IMG/VR virus record: IMGVR_UViG_3300046777_001585
Span: 1-56,448 of that record
DNA from: a virus
Direction: 5' to 3' (one strand)
DNA length: 56,448 nt
Below are positions 8,868 to 17,018 of the stretch, piece by piece. A model generated the notes under the pieces. The model saw only the letters and a list, made by a program, of their open reading frames with translations, had not been told where the DNA came from and made no database searches. How positions within the stretch are numbered: the first letter of the stretch is position 1; each line of letters opens with the position of its first letter. The translations under genes and the position numbers were made by a program.

Positions 8868-8925
8868 CATCTAGACTCTGACTTATCTAGGGTTTTTTTA
8901 CCTGTGCCGACTGTCCTAGCAGACT

Positions 8926-8955
8926 TTGTAGAGACGGTACAGGAAGTGCTACAAC
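8926..8955 (+). promoter_or_regulatory. Candidate promoter restarting the virion operon
   Basis: Downstream of the terminator, TTGTAG (8926-8931) and TACAAC (8950-8955) are separated by 18 bases and resemble weak -35 and -10 boxes. The same bases form a TTGTAG/CTACAA inverted repeat. The rest of 8868-8968 holds nothing else I can identify. Confidence 0.3.
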
Positions 8956-8968
8956 ACGAGGATAAAAC

Positions 8969-9469
8969 ATGGCTTCTACTACTTTTTCGGGTCCAGTAAC
9001 GTCGACCAACGGCTTTATTGGAAATGTCACGGGCGCTGTTACTGCTACAACCCCGGTCAATGCCACGGCGTCCACTCTTGCCGTCACTGCGGCCACGCAC
9101 GGCGGACGTGTTGTTACCCTTAATCGTGCAGCGGGCATCGCCGTCACCCTTCCGGCTGCTTCTGGCAGCGGCACCGTTTACCAGTTCGTGATCGGCACGT
9201 CCGTCACGAGCAATTCGACCACCATCAAAGTGGCCAACGCCAGCGACACCATGACCGGTTCCGCTTATGTAATCTCGGACGGAGCGGCGGCGGTCCTCGG
9301 CTACAAGACGGGGGCTTCTGACGACACGGTCACCTTTAACGGCAACACCTTGGGTGGCCTAAAAGGAGATACGGTTCGCCTCGTTGATGTTGCGGCGAAT
9401 CTGTATTCGGTACAGGTGCTGTCGCAGGCGACCGGGACTGAGGCGACTCCTTTTAGCGCTACGGTCTAA
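8969..9469 (+). CDS. Beta-rich virion surface protein
   Basis: The 166-residue product is dominated by Thr, Ala, Gly, Val and Ser, with alternating hydrophobic patterns (ATSTLAVTAATHGGRVVTLN-like, AAGIAVTLPAASGSGTVYQF, TSNSTTIKVANASD). This is typical of jelly-roll or Ig-like phage head or fibre ornaments. It begins the second part of the virion operon after the terminator and has a GAGGA Shine-Dalgarno site. A decoration role is an inference; I cannot name a family. Confidence 0.6.
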   Translation: MASTTFSGPVTSTNGFIGNVTGAVTATTPVNATASTLAVTAATHGGRVVTLNRAAGIAVTLPAASGSGTVYQFVIGTSVTSNSTTIKVANASDTMTGSAYVISDGAAAVLGYKTGASDDTVTFNGNTLGGLKGDTVRLVDVAANLYSVQVLSQATGTEATPFSATV

Positions 9470-9480
9470 GGGGCTCACAC

Positions 9481-9783
9481 ATGAGCTTCGCTAGTGACAT
9501 TCAGGCCGTCCGAAAGACGGCCACCGGGGATGCTGTTTCTGGACGAACTCGCCTCGCTGGGCTGTATTTCACCCACACCGCCACACCCGCAACGATCACG
9601 TTGCGGAGTGGTGGCTCGGGCGGAACCACCAAGTTTGCGATCACCAGCCCTGCTGCCGCGGGATCTCAGGACATGATTATTCCTGACAACGGCATTTTGT
9701 TTGAAAGTGGCATTCACATAACCCTTAGCAGCGCGGAAATCACCACGGTTACCCTGCTGTTTGTGGGCGGCGCTGCGGCGTAG
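9481..9783 (+). CDS. Small beta-rich virion protein
   Basis: This 100-residue protein (MSFASDIQAVRKTATGDAVS ...) follows 11 bases after the previous gene. Its sequence (AGLYFTHTATPATITLRSGG, FAITSPAAAGSQDMIIPDNG, ITLSSAEITTVTLLFVGG) suggests a compact all-beta fold with no charged catalytic residues. Similar short beta proteins occur in phage structural operons. I do not recognise a specific family; a structural role is inferred from its neighbours. Confidence 0.6.
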   Translation: MSFASDIQAVRKTATGDAVSGRTRLAGLYFTHTATPATITLRSGGSGGTTKFAITSPAAAGSQDMIIPDNGILFESGIHITLSSAEITTVTLLFVGGAAA

Positions 9784-9793
9784 GTTTTGGGCG

Positions 9794-10081
9794 ATGGCTA
9801 CCTCTAGAGGCATGGGCATCAAAACCTCGGTTCGCTCCGGTAATTTTCGCGCCACGAAGTCCGGGGCAGGAATGACCAAGAAAGGGGTTGCCGCTTATCG
9901 AAAAGCCAATCCAGGGAGCAAGCTGCAGACAGCAGTCACGGAAGACAATCCCAAAGGGACAAGAGCAAAGCGCCGTAAGTCTTTCTGTGCGCGCTCTGAA
10001 GGTCAGATGAGGATGTTTCCAAAGGCTGCCAACGACCCTAATAGTCGGCTAAGGCAGGCTCGGAAACGCTGGAAGTGCTGA
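9794..10081 (+). CDS. Small basic protein, DUF6321-like
   Basis: From ATG 9794 the product has 95 residues. It contains the hallmark pattern GMTKKGVAAYRKANPGSKLQ, TAVTE, then KRRKSFCARSEGQM, which I recognise as the DUF6321 type found in many phage structural regions; its function is unknown to me. The conserved KSFCAR cysteine could be structural. The frame is open back to GTG 9761 inside the previous gene, but ATG 9794 is the family start and lies 10 bases after the previous stop. The protein is strongly basic. Confidence 0.75.
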   Translation: MATSRGMGIKTSVRSGNFRATKSGAGMTKKGVAAYRKANPGSKLQTAVTEDNPKGTRAKRRKSFCARSEGQMRMFPKAANDPNSRLRQARKRWKC

Positions 10082-10084
10082 ATC

Positions 10085-10327
10085 ATGGAACTCATGATCT
10101 GGAATGTAATCCTCACAGCCCTAGTGACGATGATGGGCTTTTTGTTTAAGGAAAAAGTAACGGAACTCAGCCGTATCGGGGTCCTATTAAACAAGACTCG
10201 TGAAGAAATGGCTAGAGACCACATCACTCGCGCGGAGGTCCGCGCGGACATGGAGCGATTAGTTGAACATGTTGATGTTCGATTTAATCGTCTTGAAAGC
10301 AAAATTGACGAACTAAGAAAAGGGTAG
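10085..10327 (+). CDS. Small membrane-anchored coiled-coil protein
   Basis: The 80-residue product has one N-terminal membrane segment (LMIWNVILTALVTMMGFLF, residues 3-21) followed by a charged amphipathic helix and coiled coil (KVTELSRIGVLLNKTREEMA ... VRFNRLESKIDELRKG). This layout occurs in small phage proteins annotated as hypothetical or tail-associated. A membrane role in entry or lysis is possible. The holin is clearly encoded elsewhere (45675), so I do not call it one. It follows 3 bases after the DUF6321-like gene. Confidence 0.65.
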   Translation: MELMIWNVILTALVTMMGFLFKEKVTELSRIGVLLNKTREEMARDHITRAEVRADMERLVEHVDVRFNRLESKIDELRKG

Positions 10328-10331
10328 TCCC

Positions 10332-10604
10332 ATGAAAAAACGAGGAATGGGCGCTGCGACCAAGGGTGGTGGCTGCTGCATGGGCGGCATGGCCGTCAAG
10401 AAGTACGCCGAAGGCAGCCCTAAAGAGGGCGTTACCAAGGACATGCTTCCTTGGATGTCTAAAGAACTGGGCAAGAAGTCGTATGGCTCGGCGGAAGGCG
10501 TTACCAAGGACATGCTTCCTTGGATGTCTAAGATGTCGAAGAAAAAAGCGATGAAAAAGCCTTCTCGTAGGCTTCCGTATGAACCGATGGTTCCAAGGAG
10601 ATAA
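10332..10604 (+). CDS. Lys/Gly/Met-rich small protein with internal duplication
   Basis: This 90-residue basic protein starts MKKRGMGAATKGGGCCMGGM and contains the block EGVTKDMLPWMSK twice, encoded by an exact 35-bp direct repeat. Such short GG/KK-rich proteins with a K-Y-x-x-G motif are frequent in phage structural operons of this type and have no known function. The gene sits 4 bases after the previous stop and is followed by another of the same character. Confidence 0.65.
   Translation: MKKRGMGAATKGGGCCMGGMAVKKYAEGSPKEGVTKDMLPWMSKELGKKSYGSAEGVTKDMLPWMSKMSKKKAMKKPSRRLPYEPMVPRR
10428..10531 (+). repeat. Exact 35-bp direct repeat (two copies)
   Basis: Copies at 10428-10462 and 10497-10531, 69 bases apart, begin GGCGTTACCAAGGACATGCT and are identical. 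They duplicate EGVTKDMLPWMSK in frame (23-codon period). Confidence 0.9.
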
Positions 10605-10606
10605 CT

Positions 10607-10768
10607 ATGCCACGTGGAATGGGATGCGCCGTTCGCGGCGGTAAAAAAGGCAAGACCATCAAGGCCACCAGCAAAAAGACTGGTCCGATCATGATGAACA
10701 AAGGCGGGATGGCCATTAGCCCTCGCAAACGCATGGCTATGGGCATGAAGAACGGCGGAATGTGCTAA
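10607..10768 (+). CDS. 53-aa Gly/Lys/Met-rich basic protein
   Basis: A short gene with AAGGAG (10594-10599) ahead of ATG 10607 encodes 53 residues starting MPRGMGCAVRGGKKGKTIKA and ending MGMKNGGMC. Its stop directly abuts the next ATG (10769). The composition (Gly, Lys, Met, terminal Cys) resembles the preceding gene. I do not recognise a family. The real-gene call rests on the Shine-Dalgarno site, the tight packing and the filling of an otherwise empty gap. Confidence 0.7.
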   Translation: MPRGMGCAVRGGKKGKTIKATSKKTGPIMMNKGGMAISPRKRMAMGMKNGGMC

Positions 10769-11437
10769 ATGGCAACGTCCGGAACGACCGATTTTACGCT
10801 TCAGATTGACGACATAGTCGAAGAAGCGTTTGAGCGTTGTGGCATGCGGGTAACCAATGGTTACCAGCTGAATTCCGCTCGTCGGTCGCTCAACCTGATG
10901 TTCCTGGACTGGGCAAATCGTGGATTGAACTTGTGGACGATTGAGCAGGCAACAGCTCCTTTGAGCGTTGGAACGAACCAACTGACGCTTGCCAGCGACA
11001 CCGTCAATGTTCTTTCCGCCATTATCCGCGACTCTTCTACCTCTCCGTCTACCGACATCACGATTGATCGGATTGGAAGAGAGGAATACCTCAACATTCC
11101 GGACAAAACCACCCAGGCGCGGCCCGCTCAATACTACGTACAGCGCGCGAATACCTTCCAGGTGTTCCTGTACCCCGCCTCGGATACCTCCACGTACACC
11201 TTCGTGTACTATCGAATTCGGCGTATTCAAGACGCTGGGGGATACACGAACACAGCAGATGTAAACTTTAGGTTCCTCCCCTGCCTTGTTTCGGGCCTCG
11301 CTTACCATCTTTCCCTGAAGTATGCGCCTGAAAGAACGGAAGCATTGAAGGGTTTCTATGAGGAAGACTTCAAGCGTGCAGCTGACGAGGATAGAGACAC
11401 CGCAAGTCTGCATCTGGTGCCTGACTTGGGGGTCTAA
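10769..11437 (+). CDS. Head-tail adaptor / tail-tubular-type protein
   Basis: The 222-residue product begins TDFTLQIDDIVEEAFERCGM and continues RRSLNLMFLDWANRGLNLWT, the helical opening seen in podovirus connector proteins of the T7 gp11 / P22 gp4 kind. These bind beneath the portal and close the head. A beta-rich middle (YYVQRANTFQVFLYPASD, YTFVYYRIRRIQDAG) and a helical end follow (SLKYAPERTEALKGFYEEDF). Its position after capsid and near a second adaptor-like gene (11784) supports a neck role. The exact homologue cannot be fixed without a structural search. Confidence 0.7.
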   Translation: MATSGTTDFTLQIDDIVEEAFERCGMRVTNGYQLNSARRSLNLMFLDWANRGLNLWTIEQATAPLSVGTNQLTLASDTVNVLSAIIRDSSTSPSTDITIDRIGREEYLNIPDKTTQARPAQYYVQRANTFQVFLYPASDTSTYTFVYYRIRRIQDAGGYTNTADVNFRFLPCLVSGLAYHLSLKYAPERTEALKGFYEEDFKRAADEDRDTASLHLVPDLGV

Positions 11438-11787
11438 TGGCCTACGCGACAGGGAAATTCTCTTACGGACTCTGTGACTACTGCGGTCAACGGTATCCGT
11501 ATACCGTTTTACGCAAAAATTGGCGTGGCTTTAAGGTTTGTCCGGAAGATTACGAGCCAAAAGAGCCCCAACTTGAGCCCCTCAAGTATAGGGGAGACGC
11601 GATTGCGCTCTACCAGCCTCGACCAGACCGCGTTGAGCCGGTAACTGTCTACGTGGGAGCACCTGGGGACTCTCTTTTCCAGAGTGTTGGAAGCGCCTAC
11701 AACGGAAATAACATGCAACCTCTTCAGGAGGCCCAACCGATTGCTGGTCGTGGGTCTGTTGGAGTCGTCACGGTGACCACGACATGA
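11437..11787 (+). CDS. Zinc-ribbon-like virion-cluster protein
   Basis: This 116-residue protein starts MAYATGKFSYGLCDYCGQRY and has CxxC at about residues 13-16 followed by a single conserved Cys in FKVCPEDYEPKEPQ. The pattern (CDYCGQRYP ... VCP.DYEP..P) recurs in phage neck-region genes of unknown function. The ATG overlaps the last base of the adaptor gene, and the 3' end overlaps the next gene by 4 bases (ATGA-type), so the three genes are translationally coupled. Metal binding is plausible, but only three Cys are visible. Confidence 0.65.
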   Translation: MAYATGKFSYGLCDYCGQRYPYTVLRKNWRGFKVCPEDYEPKEPQLEPLKYRGDAIALYQPRPDRVEPVTVYVGAPGDSLFQSVGSAYNGNNMQPLQEAQPIAGRGSVGVVTVTTT

Positions 11788-12440
11788 CTTATGACGAGCT
11801 GGTAACCAACATTCGGAACTACACCGAGGTCGATGCCAACGTATTCACCAATGCGGTGATCAATACGTTCATCACTTTTGCCGAAAATCGCATCCTTAGG
11901 GACATCGATTTGGATGTTTTTAAGGTGGAAGTCGCTGGAAACCTGACATCTGGGAATAAATTCCTGTCTACGCCGTCAGATATCTTGACCCATCGCTACC
12001 TGATGGTCACTAACGGCAACGATCAAGTATTCCTTGACTACCGTGACACGTCTTTCATGAAGGAATACTGGCCAAACGGAGCCTCCACGGGCACTCCGAA
12101 GTACTACAGCACGTGGGATCAAAACACCTTTTATGTTGCTCCGACTCCAAACGCTAGTTTTACGGTAGAATTGGGGTATATCGCACGTCCCGCGCAGCTT
12201 TCTTCGGCTAATCCAACCACGTGGATTAGCACCAATTCCCCAGAAGCCCTTTTTTACGCCTGTTTGATACAAGCGTACAGCTACACGAAGGGCCCGAGGG
12301 AGATGCTGGAGTATTTTGAGAAGAGTTACACCCAGGCGTTGCAAGGCCTTGGCCTTGAACAGCAGGGCCGTCGCCGTAGAGACGAGTATCGAGACGGAAT
12401 GACTCGCTTGTACCTGAAGAGTGATAGTCCAGGCCCGTAA
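11784..12440 (+). CDS. Second adaptor-like neck protein
   Basis: The 218-residue product opens MTYDELVTNIRNYTEVDANV, with FITFAENRILRDIDLDVFKV following. Beta strands then carry FLSTPSDILTHRYLMVTNGN and TFYVAPTPNASFTVELGYIA, and a helical C-terminus carries FYACLIQAYSYTKGPREMLE. This matches the phage adaptor class (gp6/gp4-like), which occurs as an oligomeric ring below the portal. Two adaptor-like genes only 350 bases apart suggest a two-ring neck. Overlap with the upstream gene is 4 bases. Confidence 0.7.
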   Translation: MTYDELVTNIRNYTEVDANVFTNAVINTFITFAENRILRDIDLDVFKVEVAGNLTSGNKFLSTPSDILTHRYLMVTNGNDQVFLDYRDTSFMKEYWPNGASTGTPKYYSTWDQNTFYVAPTPNASFTVELGYIARPAQLSSANPTTWISTNSPEALFYACLIQAYSYTKGPREMLEYFEKSYTQALQGLGLEQQGRRRRDEYRDGMTRLYLKSDSPGP

Positions 12441-12455
12441 GAGAGGGGAAAACAC

Positions 12456-12749
12456 ATGTTTGGAGAGGCATCTACCGTTTCCGTTGGGGTTGCAACTGTC
12501 GTAACCACCAACAACCGTGACCTAAACCCAGAAGAACTGGCCGACCTGGCGCTGAGAAAGATTATTAGCATCTCGGCAGACACGCCAATGCCTTTGCGAG
12601 AGCAGGCACTCGCGTTCCAAGACAAACTGCGGGCCATTCTGGTCTTTTACATGAAGCGTTCAGCTAGATCCGAACGTCTTTCCATTGCCGACCTTCTTAA
12701 GAAGGAAGGACTTGCACAGATTGCCGACAAAATAGTCGATATCGACTAG
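12456..12749 (+). CDS. Small helical virion-cluster protein
   Basis: The 97-residue protein has a beta-like N-terminus (EASTVSVGVATVVTTNN) and a helical remainder (PEELADLALRKIISISADTP, REQALAFQDKLRAILVFYMK). Similar short proteins with a LA..A..KI......P.P...QA.A....I...L..Y segment occur beside neck genes of podovirus-like phages. Function is unknown. A GAGGGGAA Shine-Dalgarno site precedes the ATG. Confidence 0.65.
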   Translation: MFGEASTVSVGVATVVTTNNRDLNPEELADLALRKIISISADTPMPLREQALAFQDKLRAILVFYMKRSARSERLSIADLLKKEGLAQIADKIVDID

Positions 12750-12760
12750 GAGAAAATGCC

Positions 12761-13213
12761 ATGGGTTCCGTTACCAATGCAATGTGCACGTCGTTCAAGG
12801 TCGAATTGATGACCGCGACGCACAATTTCACTGCTTCTACTGGTAATGCCTTTAAGATTGCGCTCATCAAGGCTTCTCCGACGGGGGACTATGGGGCAGC
12901 GACCACAAACTATTCGAATTTGACCGGCGCTTCAGACGAAACGTCTGGGACGGGGTATACCGCAGGGGGTGTTGCGCTTACAAATGTCACCCCAACGTCA
13001 TCGAGTACCACTGCCTTCACGGATTTTAGCAATGATCCTACGTGGACATCCGCTACCTTCAGTGCAGATGGGGCTTTGATCTACAACACAACCTCTTCTA
13101 ACAGAGCGGTGTGCGTGTTGACGTTCAGCGGAACGAAATCGGTTACTTCTGGCAGTTTTGTTATCCAATTCCCAGCGCCAAACGCAACCGACGCTATTAT
13201 TCGTATTGCATAA
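12761..13213 (+). CDS. Beta-rich tail or virion protein
   Basis: This 150-residue Thr/Ser/Ala-rich product has a pattern I have seen in phage tail-region proteins: FKVELMTATHNFTASTGNAF, then KIALIKASPTGDYGA, TGYTAGGVALTNVTPTSSST, and DGALIYNTTSSNRAVCVLTF. It should fold as an all-beta domain. It lies just before the first fibre gene, so an attachment-site or fibre-base role is possible. AGGAGA precedes the ATG at 12761. Confidence 0.65.
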   Translation: MGSVTNAMCTSFKVELMTATHNFTASTGNAFKIALIKASPTGDYGAATTNYSNLTGASDETSGTGYTAGGVALTNVTPTSSSTTAFTDFSNDPTWTSATFSADGALIYNTTSSNRAVCVLTFSGTKSVTSGSFVIQFPAPNATDAIIRIA

Positions 13214-13269
13214 GCCTCCGCCTCGGGGTTGATAGGGTAGCGTTGATCACGTAATAGAGGGTAACCGTA

Positions 13270-15744
13270 ATGGCGACGATTGTAACAAGGGCTGGAAAGG
13301 GTTCCCCTCTTACCCACAATGAGGTTGACAGTAACTTTATCAACCTCAACACGGACAAAGTAGAGCTTACAGGCACGTCCCCTGTATCCATCAGCGTTAG
13401 CACCGCTGGAAACGCATTGAGCGTTACCCAGTCTGGCGCTGGCAATGCTTTGCTTGTTGAGGACAGCGCCTCACCAGACAGCACCCCATTCATCGTCACT
13501 GCTGACGGCAGGGTCGGCATGGGCGTGCCGAACGCAAGCTATTTTCCAGGGAACATTGGGCTTTACATTACCGCTAATGATGGTAACTACAGGGTTTTGT
13601 TCCAGAGGATGTCGGACGATAGTAGTGGGCCACAATTCTTTTTTCGAAAGGGGCGCGGCACAGTTGAGGTGCGCACGGGGGTCCAGAGCGGCGATAGACT
13701 CGGGACGCTTTCGTATTCTGGTCATGTAGACACATCAAACAATTACGAAGCTGCGTCAATTTTCGCCGAAGTTGACGGCACTCCCGGCATTAACGACATG
13801 CCCGGACGGCTTGTATTCAGTACGACGGCGGATGGAGCCAGCTCTCCGACAGAAAGAATGCGAATTGACAACGCCGGGAACGTTGGGATTGGGGGAACCC
13901 CAACCGTTGACCTGTTGCGACTTACAGGAACCGCTGCGGGTGGCACGACGATCAACGGACTTATTATTGACGAAACGGTGGGGAGCGGGGTTACAGCAAA
14001 TTATCGCAGCGTTCTAAGCCGTCCAATTTTGCAGAACGCAACGTTCACTCTAACCAATCTTTATCATTTTTATGCGAATCCGCAAACAAAACCCGCCGCC
14101 GCAACTCTAAGCAATCAGTACGGATTCCACGCGGAAGCAACCCTAGCTGACGCAACCGCGAACTATGGGTTTTATGGAAACATTGCCTCCGCTGCTGGGC
14201 GTTTTAATTTTTACGCAGGGGGAACGGCTCCGAATTACTTTGCCGGGAATACAACCTGCAACACCGGCCTTACGGTAAATGGAACCACGAATCTTTCCGC
14301 GCTTACTGCAAGCACTGCGCTTGCGCTTGATTCAAGCAAAAACATAGTCAGTGTCACGAATACGGGAAGCGGCGATAATGTGCTAGCCACGAGCCCGACG
14401 TTAATAACCCCTAACTTGGGGACTCCTTCTGCCATAACACTTACCAACGCGACTGGCACCGCTTCAATTAACATCAACGGAACTGTTGGAGCGACGACGC
14501 GGAACACGGGAGATTTCACTACCCTCAGCGCTTCGTCCTTGGGCCTGAATGGATCATCTTCTGGCACAGTCACGGTCAACACCGCAGCCGCTGCGGGGAC
14601 TTGGACGCTTACTCTGCCGACCTCTGCGGGCACTAATGGATATGTTTTGTCTACGGACGGGGCAGGGGTTACTTCTTGGGTCGCTCAGTCTGGCGGCGGC
14701 GGGGGCGTTACTTCTTTTAGCGCCGGAACAACGGGCCTCACCCCAAATACAGCTACCACAGGCGCTGTTACGTTGGCGGGAACTCTAGCTGTTGCGAATG
14801 GCGGGACGGGAGTCACGACTTCAACGGGGACTGGATCGGTCGTGCTATCAACTTCCCCCACGCTGGGAAATATCGGCGTAGGAGGCGGTTCTGCTAGCGA
14901 CTCTAGAGTCAATATCGGAGGGACGTTAACAGGTCTGACTTCGTATAACGGGGTATACGCCGGGCCTACCATTGGTAGCACCGCTACCGGCGGGTATACC
15001 GGCTTTATGAGCAGGCCAGTTCTGCAAGACGCTGTTTTTACCGCCGCGAATATAGTTCATTTTTATGTAATCCCTCAGGCAAAACCAGCCTCTCCGACTA
15101 TCACCGCCCAATACGGATTTCTAGTAGACACAGGCCTTACAGGTGCTTCGACTGTCAATTACGCTTTCTATACCGGGCTAGCCGCTTCGGGAACTACTAG
15201 GTGGGCTTTTTATAGTGCTGGGTCTGCGCCAAATTACTTTAATGGGGTTGTAAGAGTCGGCACTTCATCATCAGCCGGAGACCAAGCCCTTAACGTAGGC
15301 GGCGCGGTGCGGGTAGCAGGCACCACCAGTGCTAACCAAACCTCCGCCGGCACGATGGATTTTAATACTGCGAGCAGCCAATTACGTTTCTTGTCATGGG
15401 GGCCGAGCGGAACCCAAGGCAGCATTACTTGGTGGACAGGAGCTGGCGCAGCGTCTACTACACAGCGCATGACCTTAACTGGTTCCAACAATCTCGGGCT
15501 AGCAACTTCGACATTTGGCACCAGCGCAACCAATACCTTCTCCGTTTTTACTGGAACAGCCCCTACGACCGGCGTGGCCGACACGGTTCAGTTCTATAGT
15601 TCGGACTTGTCCGCTGGTAACACGATCCCGAGCTTTTACACAGAAGGAACCAACGTAGGAACTGGGACACCGACCGCCAACCGAACCATCGCGGTCAGGT
15701 TTAATGGCACTGTATACTACTTACTTGCATCAACCATTCCTTAA
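13270..15744 (+). CDS. Tail fibre-like protein 1
   Basis: The 824-residue product starts MATIVTRAGKGSPLTHNEVD, a common fibre N-terminus. It then shows repeated beta-structured blocks: GNALSVTQSGAGNALLVED, TERMRIDNAGNVGIGGTP, NLYHFYANPQTKPAAATL and a second related block VHFYVIPQAKPASPTITAQY. The central stretch (STALALDSSKNIVSVTNTGS to VGATTRNTGDFTTLS) is shared with the second fibre gene at 17019. No C-terminal intramolecular chaperone (S74-type) triad could be picked out. It probably makes a trimeric host-recognition fibre. The paired HFY...KPA blocks look like internal duplication. Confidence 0.75.
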   Translation: MATIVTRAGKGSPLTHNEVDSNFINLNTDKVELTGTSPVSISVSTAGNALSVTQSGAGNALLVEDSASPDSTPFIVTADGRVGMGVPNASYFPGNIGLYITANDGNYRVLFQRMSDDSSGPQFFFRKGRGTVEVRTGVQSGDRLGTLSYSGHVDTSNNYEAASIFAEVDGTPGINDMPGRLVFSTTADGASSPTERMRIDNAGNVGIGGTPTVDLLRLTGTAAGGTTINGLIIDETVGSGVTANYRSVLSRPILQNATFTLTNLYHFYANPQTKPAAATLSNQYGFHAEATLADATANYGFYGNIASAAGRFNFYAGGTAPNYFAGNTTCNTGLTVNGTTNLSALTASTALALDSSKNIVSVTNTGSGDNVLATSPTLITPNLGTPSAITLTNATGTASININGTVGATTRNTGDFTTLSASSLGLNGSSSGTVTVNTAAAAGTWTLTLPTSAGTNGYVLSTDGAGVTSWVAQSGGGGGVTSFSAGTTGLTPNTATTGAVTLAGTLAVANGGTGVTTSTGTGSVVLSTSPTLGNIGVGGGSASDSRVNIGGTLTGLTSYNGVYAGPTIGSTATGGYTGFMSRPVLQDAVFTAANIVHFYVIPQAKPASPTITAQYGFLVDTGLTGASTVNYAFYTGLAASGTTRWAFYSAGSAPNYFNGVVRVGTSSSAGDQALNVGGAVRVAGTTSANQTSAGTMDFNTASSQLRFLSWGPSGTQGSITWWTGAGAASTTQRMTLTGSNNLGLATSTFGTSATNTFSVFTGTAPTTGVADTVQFYSSDLSAGNTIPSFYTEGTNVGTGTPTANRTIAVRFNGTVYYLLASTIP

Positions 15745-15753
15745 GGAGGGGAC

Positions 15754-15912
15754 ATGGACATTAAACTCACACTTTCCGTAGAAGAAGTAAACGCTGTTTT
15801 GCAGACCCTTGGGCAGTTGCCCACGTCTTCTGGTGCGTGGCCCCTGGTAGTCAAGATCAAATCGCAGGCCGAAAGCCAGATCCCAAAGGCCCCTGAAGGA
15901 GACAACCAATGA
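15754..15912 (+). CDS. 52-aa protein downstream of fibre
   Basis: AAGGAGG immediately precedes ATG 15754. The product begins MDIKLTLSVEEVNAVLQTLG and contains LPTSSGAWPLVVKIKSQAES. Short proteins of this form (one helix-turn-helix-like hairpin, then LP...G..PL..KI..QA) are often found just after phage fibre genes. The last 4 bases overlap the next gene (ATGA). Function is unknown. Confidence 0.7.
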   Translation: MDIKLTLSVEEVNAVLQTLGQLPTSSGAWPLVVKIKSQAESQIPKAPEGDNQ

Positions 15913-16241
15913 TCACGTACACGTGGACGGTTACTGCAATGGAAGCGGTTACTGAAGGTAGTTTGGATAACGTAATTGTTATCAGCTACTTTACCTGTTC
16001 AGGAGAAGAAAACGGGCTTAAGGGCGCTGCCTCCAGCGACTGCACGCTCCTTCCCCCGGACCCTGCTAATTTCATTCCGCTTGATCAAATCACGGAACAA
16101 GAAGCGGTAACCTGGACGTTGCAGGCCCTTGGTTCTTCCGGCGTCCAGAAGTACGAAGAGATGGTTGCCGCTCAGATTGAAGGACAGAAAACGCCGTCTC
16201 CGCAGTTCGTAGACTTGCCGTGGCTGCCGCCGCCAAACTGA
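15909..16241 (+). CDS. Fibre-cluster protein, DUF7936-like
   Basis: The 110-residue product starts MITYTWTVTAMEAVTEGSLD and contains VIVISYFTCSGEENGLKGAA and a helical second half (LDQITEQEAVTWTLQALGSS). This is the pattern of a family (DUF7936, from memory) found beside tail-fibre genes in many phages; its role is not known to me. It is coupled to the previous 52-aa gene by an ATGA overlap. A fibre-assembly or structural role is inferred from position. Confidence 0.65.
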   Translation: MITYTWTVTAMEAVTEGSLDNVIVISYFTCSGEENGLKGAASSDCTLLPPDPANFIPLDQITEQEAVTWTLQALGSSGVQKYEEMVAAQIEGQKTPSPQFVDLPWLPPPN

Positions 16242-16252
16242 TGGGCGATTAG

Positions 16253-17008
16253 GTGAGCGCCTATTCTGACCAATATGTTGAATACGGATACTGGGTATCA
16301 GGGTATGCGGTAGGAGACATCACCTACGGGGATGTCTCCGGAGCTGAAGGGACTGGCAACTCCGGTACGGTATCGGTTGTCACTGGAAACATTGTTGATG
16401 TTTCTGGGACCTTTGGCACAGGTCAGGTAGGAACAGTTCAAGTAATTGGAAGCGTGACCTATGAGGTCACGGGTGTAGTTGGTTCCGGCCAGGTAGGGAC
16501 GGTCTCCACTGCGCAGAACTTTTCTTTTCTGGCAACCGGAGTCCAAGGGACCACGGCCCTTGGGTCTGTTTCCACCGCCGCCAGCACGTTTGCATCGGTT
16601 ACCGGCACAGAAGCAGCGGGTACGGCGGGGCAGGTTCAGACCTCCCAAAGCGTTGTTTACGAAACAACGGGGGTTTCCGGGACAAGCCAGGTTGGTACTG
16701 CGTCCGCGCTCCCGACAACCCTGGCATCCGTATCTGGGGTAAGTTGCTCTGGAGCGGTGGGAACCGCCTCTGCGTCCACTCTTTCTGGCGTCGTGGGCCT
16801 TGGTCAGTTGGGCTATGTTGTTGTTTGGGCGTCAATAAACGACAATCAAACTCCCGGCTGGGCCGTGGTCAATGACGCCCAAACAGCCAACTGGCTGACT
16901 GTTTCAGACTCACAGACACCCGCATGGGCTGCCGTAGAGGGAACTTCTTCCCCAGGGTGGTCTGTTGTAGACGATTCTCAGACCGCGACATGGTCACGAG
17001 TAGCATAG
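16253..17008 (+). CDS. Repeat-containing tail protein
   Basis: The GTG-initiated 251-residue product follows AGGTG poorly and could use an alternative start, but no ATG is near. Two repeat classes fill it. Residues about 30-185 hold at least five copies of a roughly 32-residue unit of the type VTGVxGxGQVGTVxxxxxVxY. The C-terminal 70 residues hold five short units of the type WxxVxDSQTPxW. Both are typical of extended beta-structured phage appendages. It lies between the two fibre genes, so it may be a spacer or attachment component. No enzyme motif is visible. Confidence 0.65.
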   Translation: MSAYSDQYVEYGYWVSGYAVGDITYGDVSGAEGTGNSGTVSVVTGNIVDVSGTFGTGQVGTVQVIGSVTYEVTGVVGSGQVGTVSTAQNFSFLATGVQGTTALGSVSTAASTFASVTGTEAAGTAGQVQTSQSVVYETTGVSGTSQVGTASALPTTLASVSGVSCSGAVGTASASTLSGVVGLGQLGYVVVWASINDNQTPGWAVVNDAQTANWLTVSDSQTPAWAAVEGTSSPGWSVVDDSQTATWSRVA

Positions 17009-17018
17009 GAGCGAGCGA

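Noticed and set aside
7920-8870. 316-codon open frame on the minus strand opposite the capsid gene
   Set aside because: It mirrors the codon bias of the capsid gene, has no Shine-Dalgarno site, crosses the terminator and gives a basic sequence without family features.
10313-11413. 366-codon minus-strand frame opposite several small virion genes
   Set aside because: The plus strand here has tightly packed genes with ribosome sites and known families; the minus frame is a codon-bias shadow.
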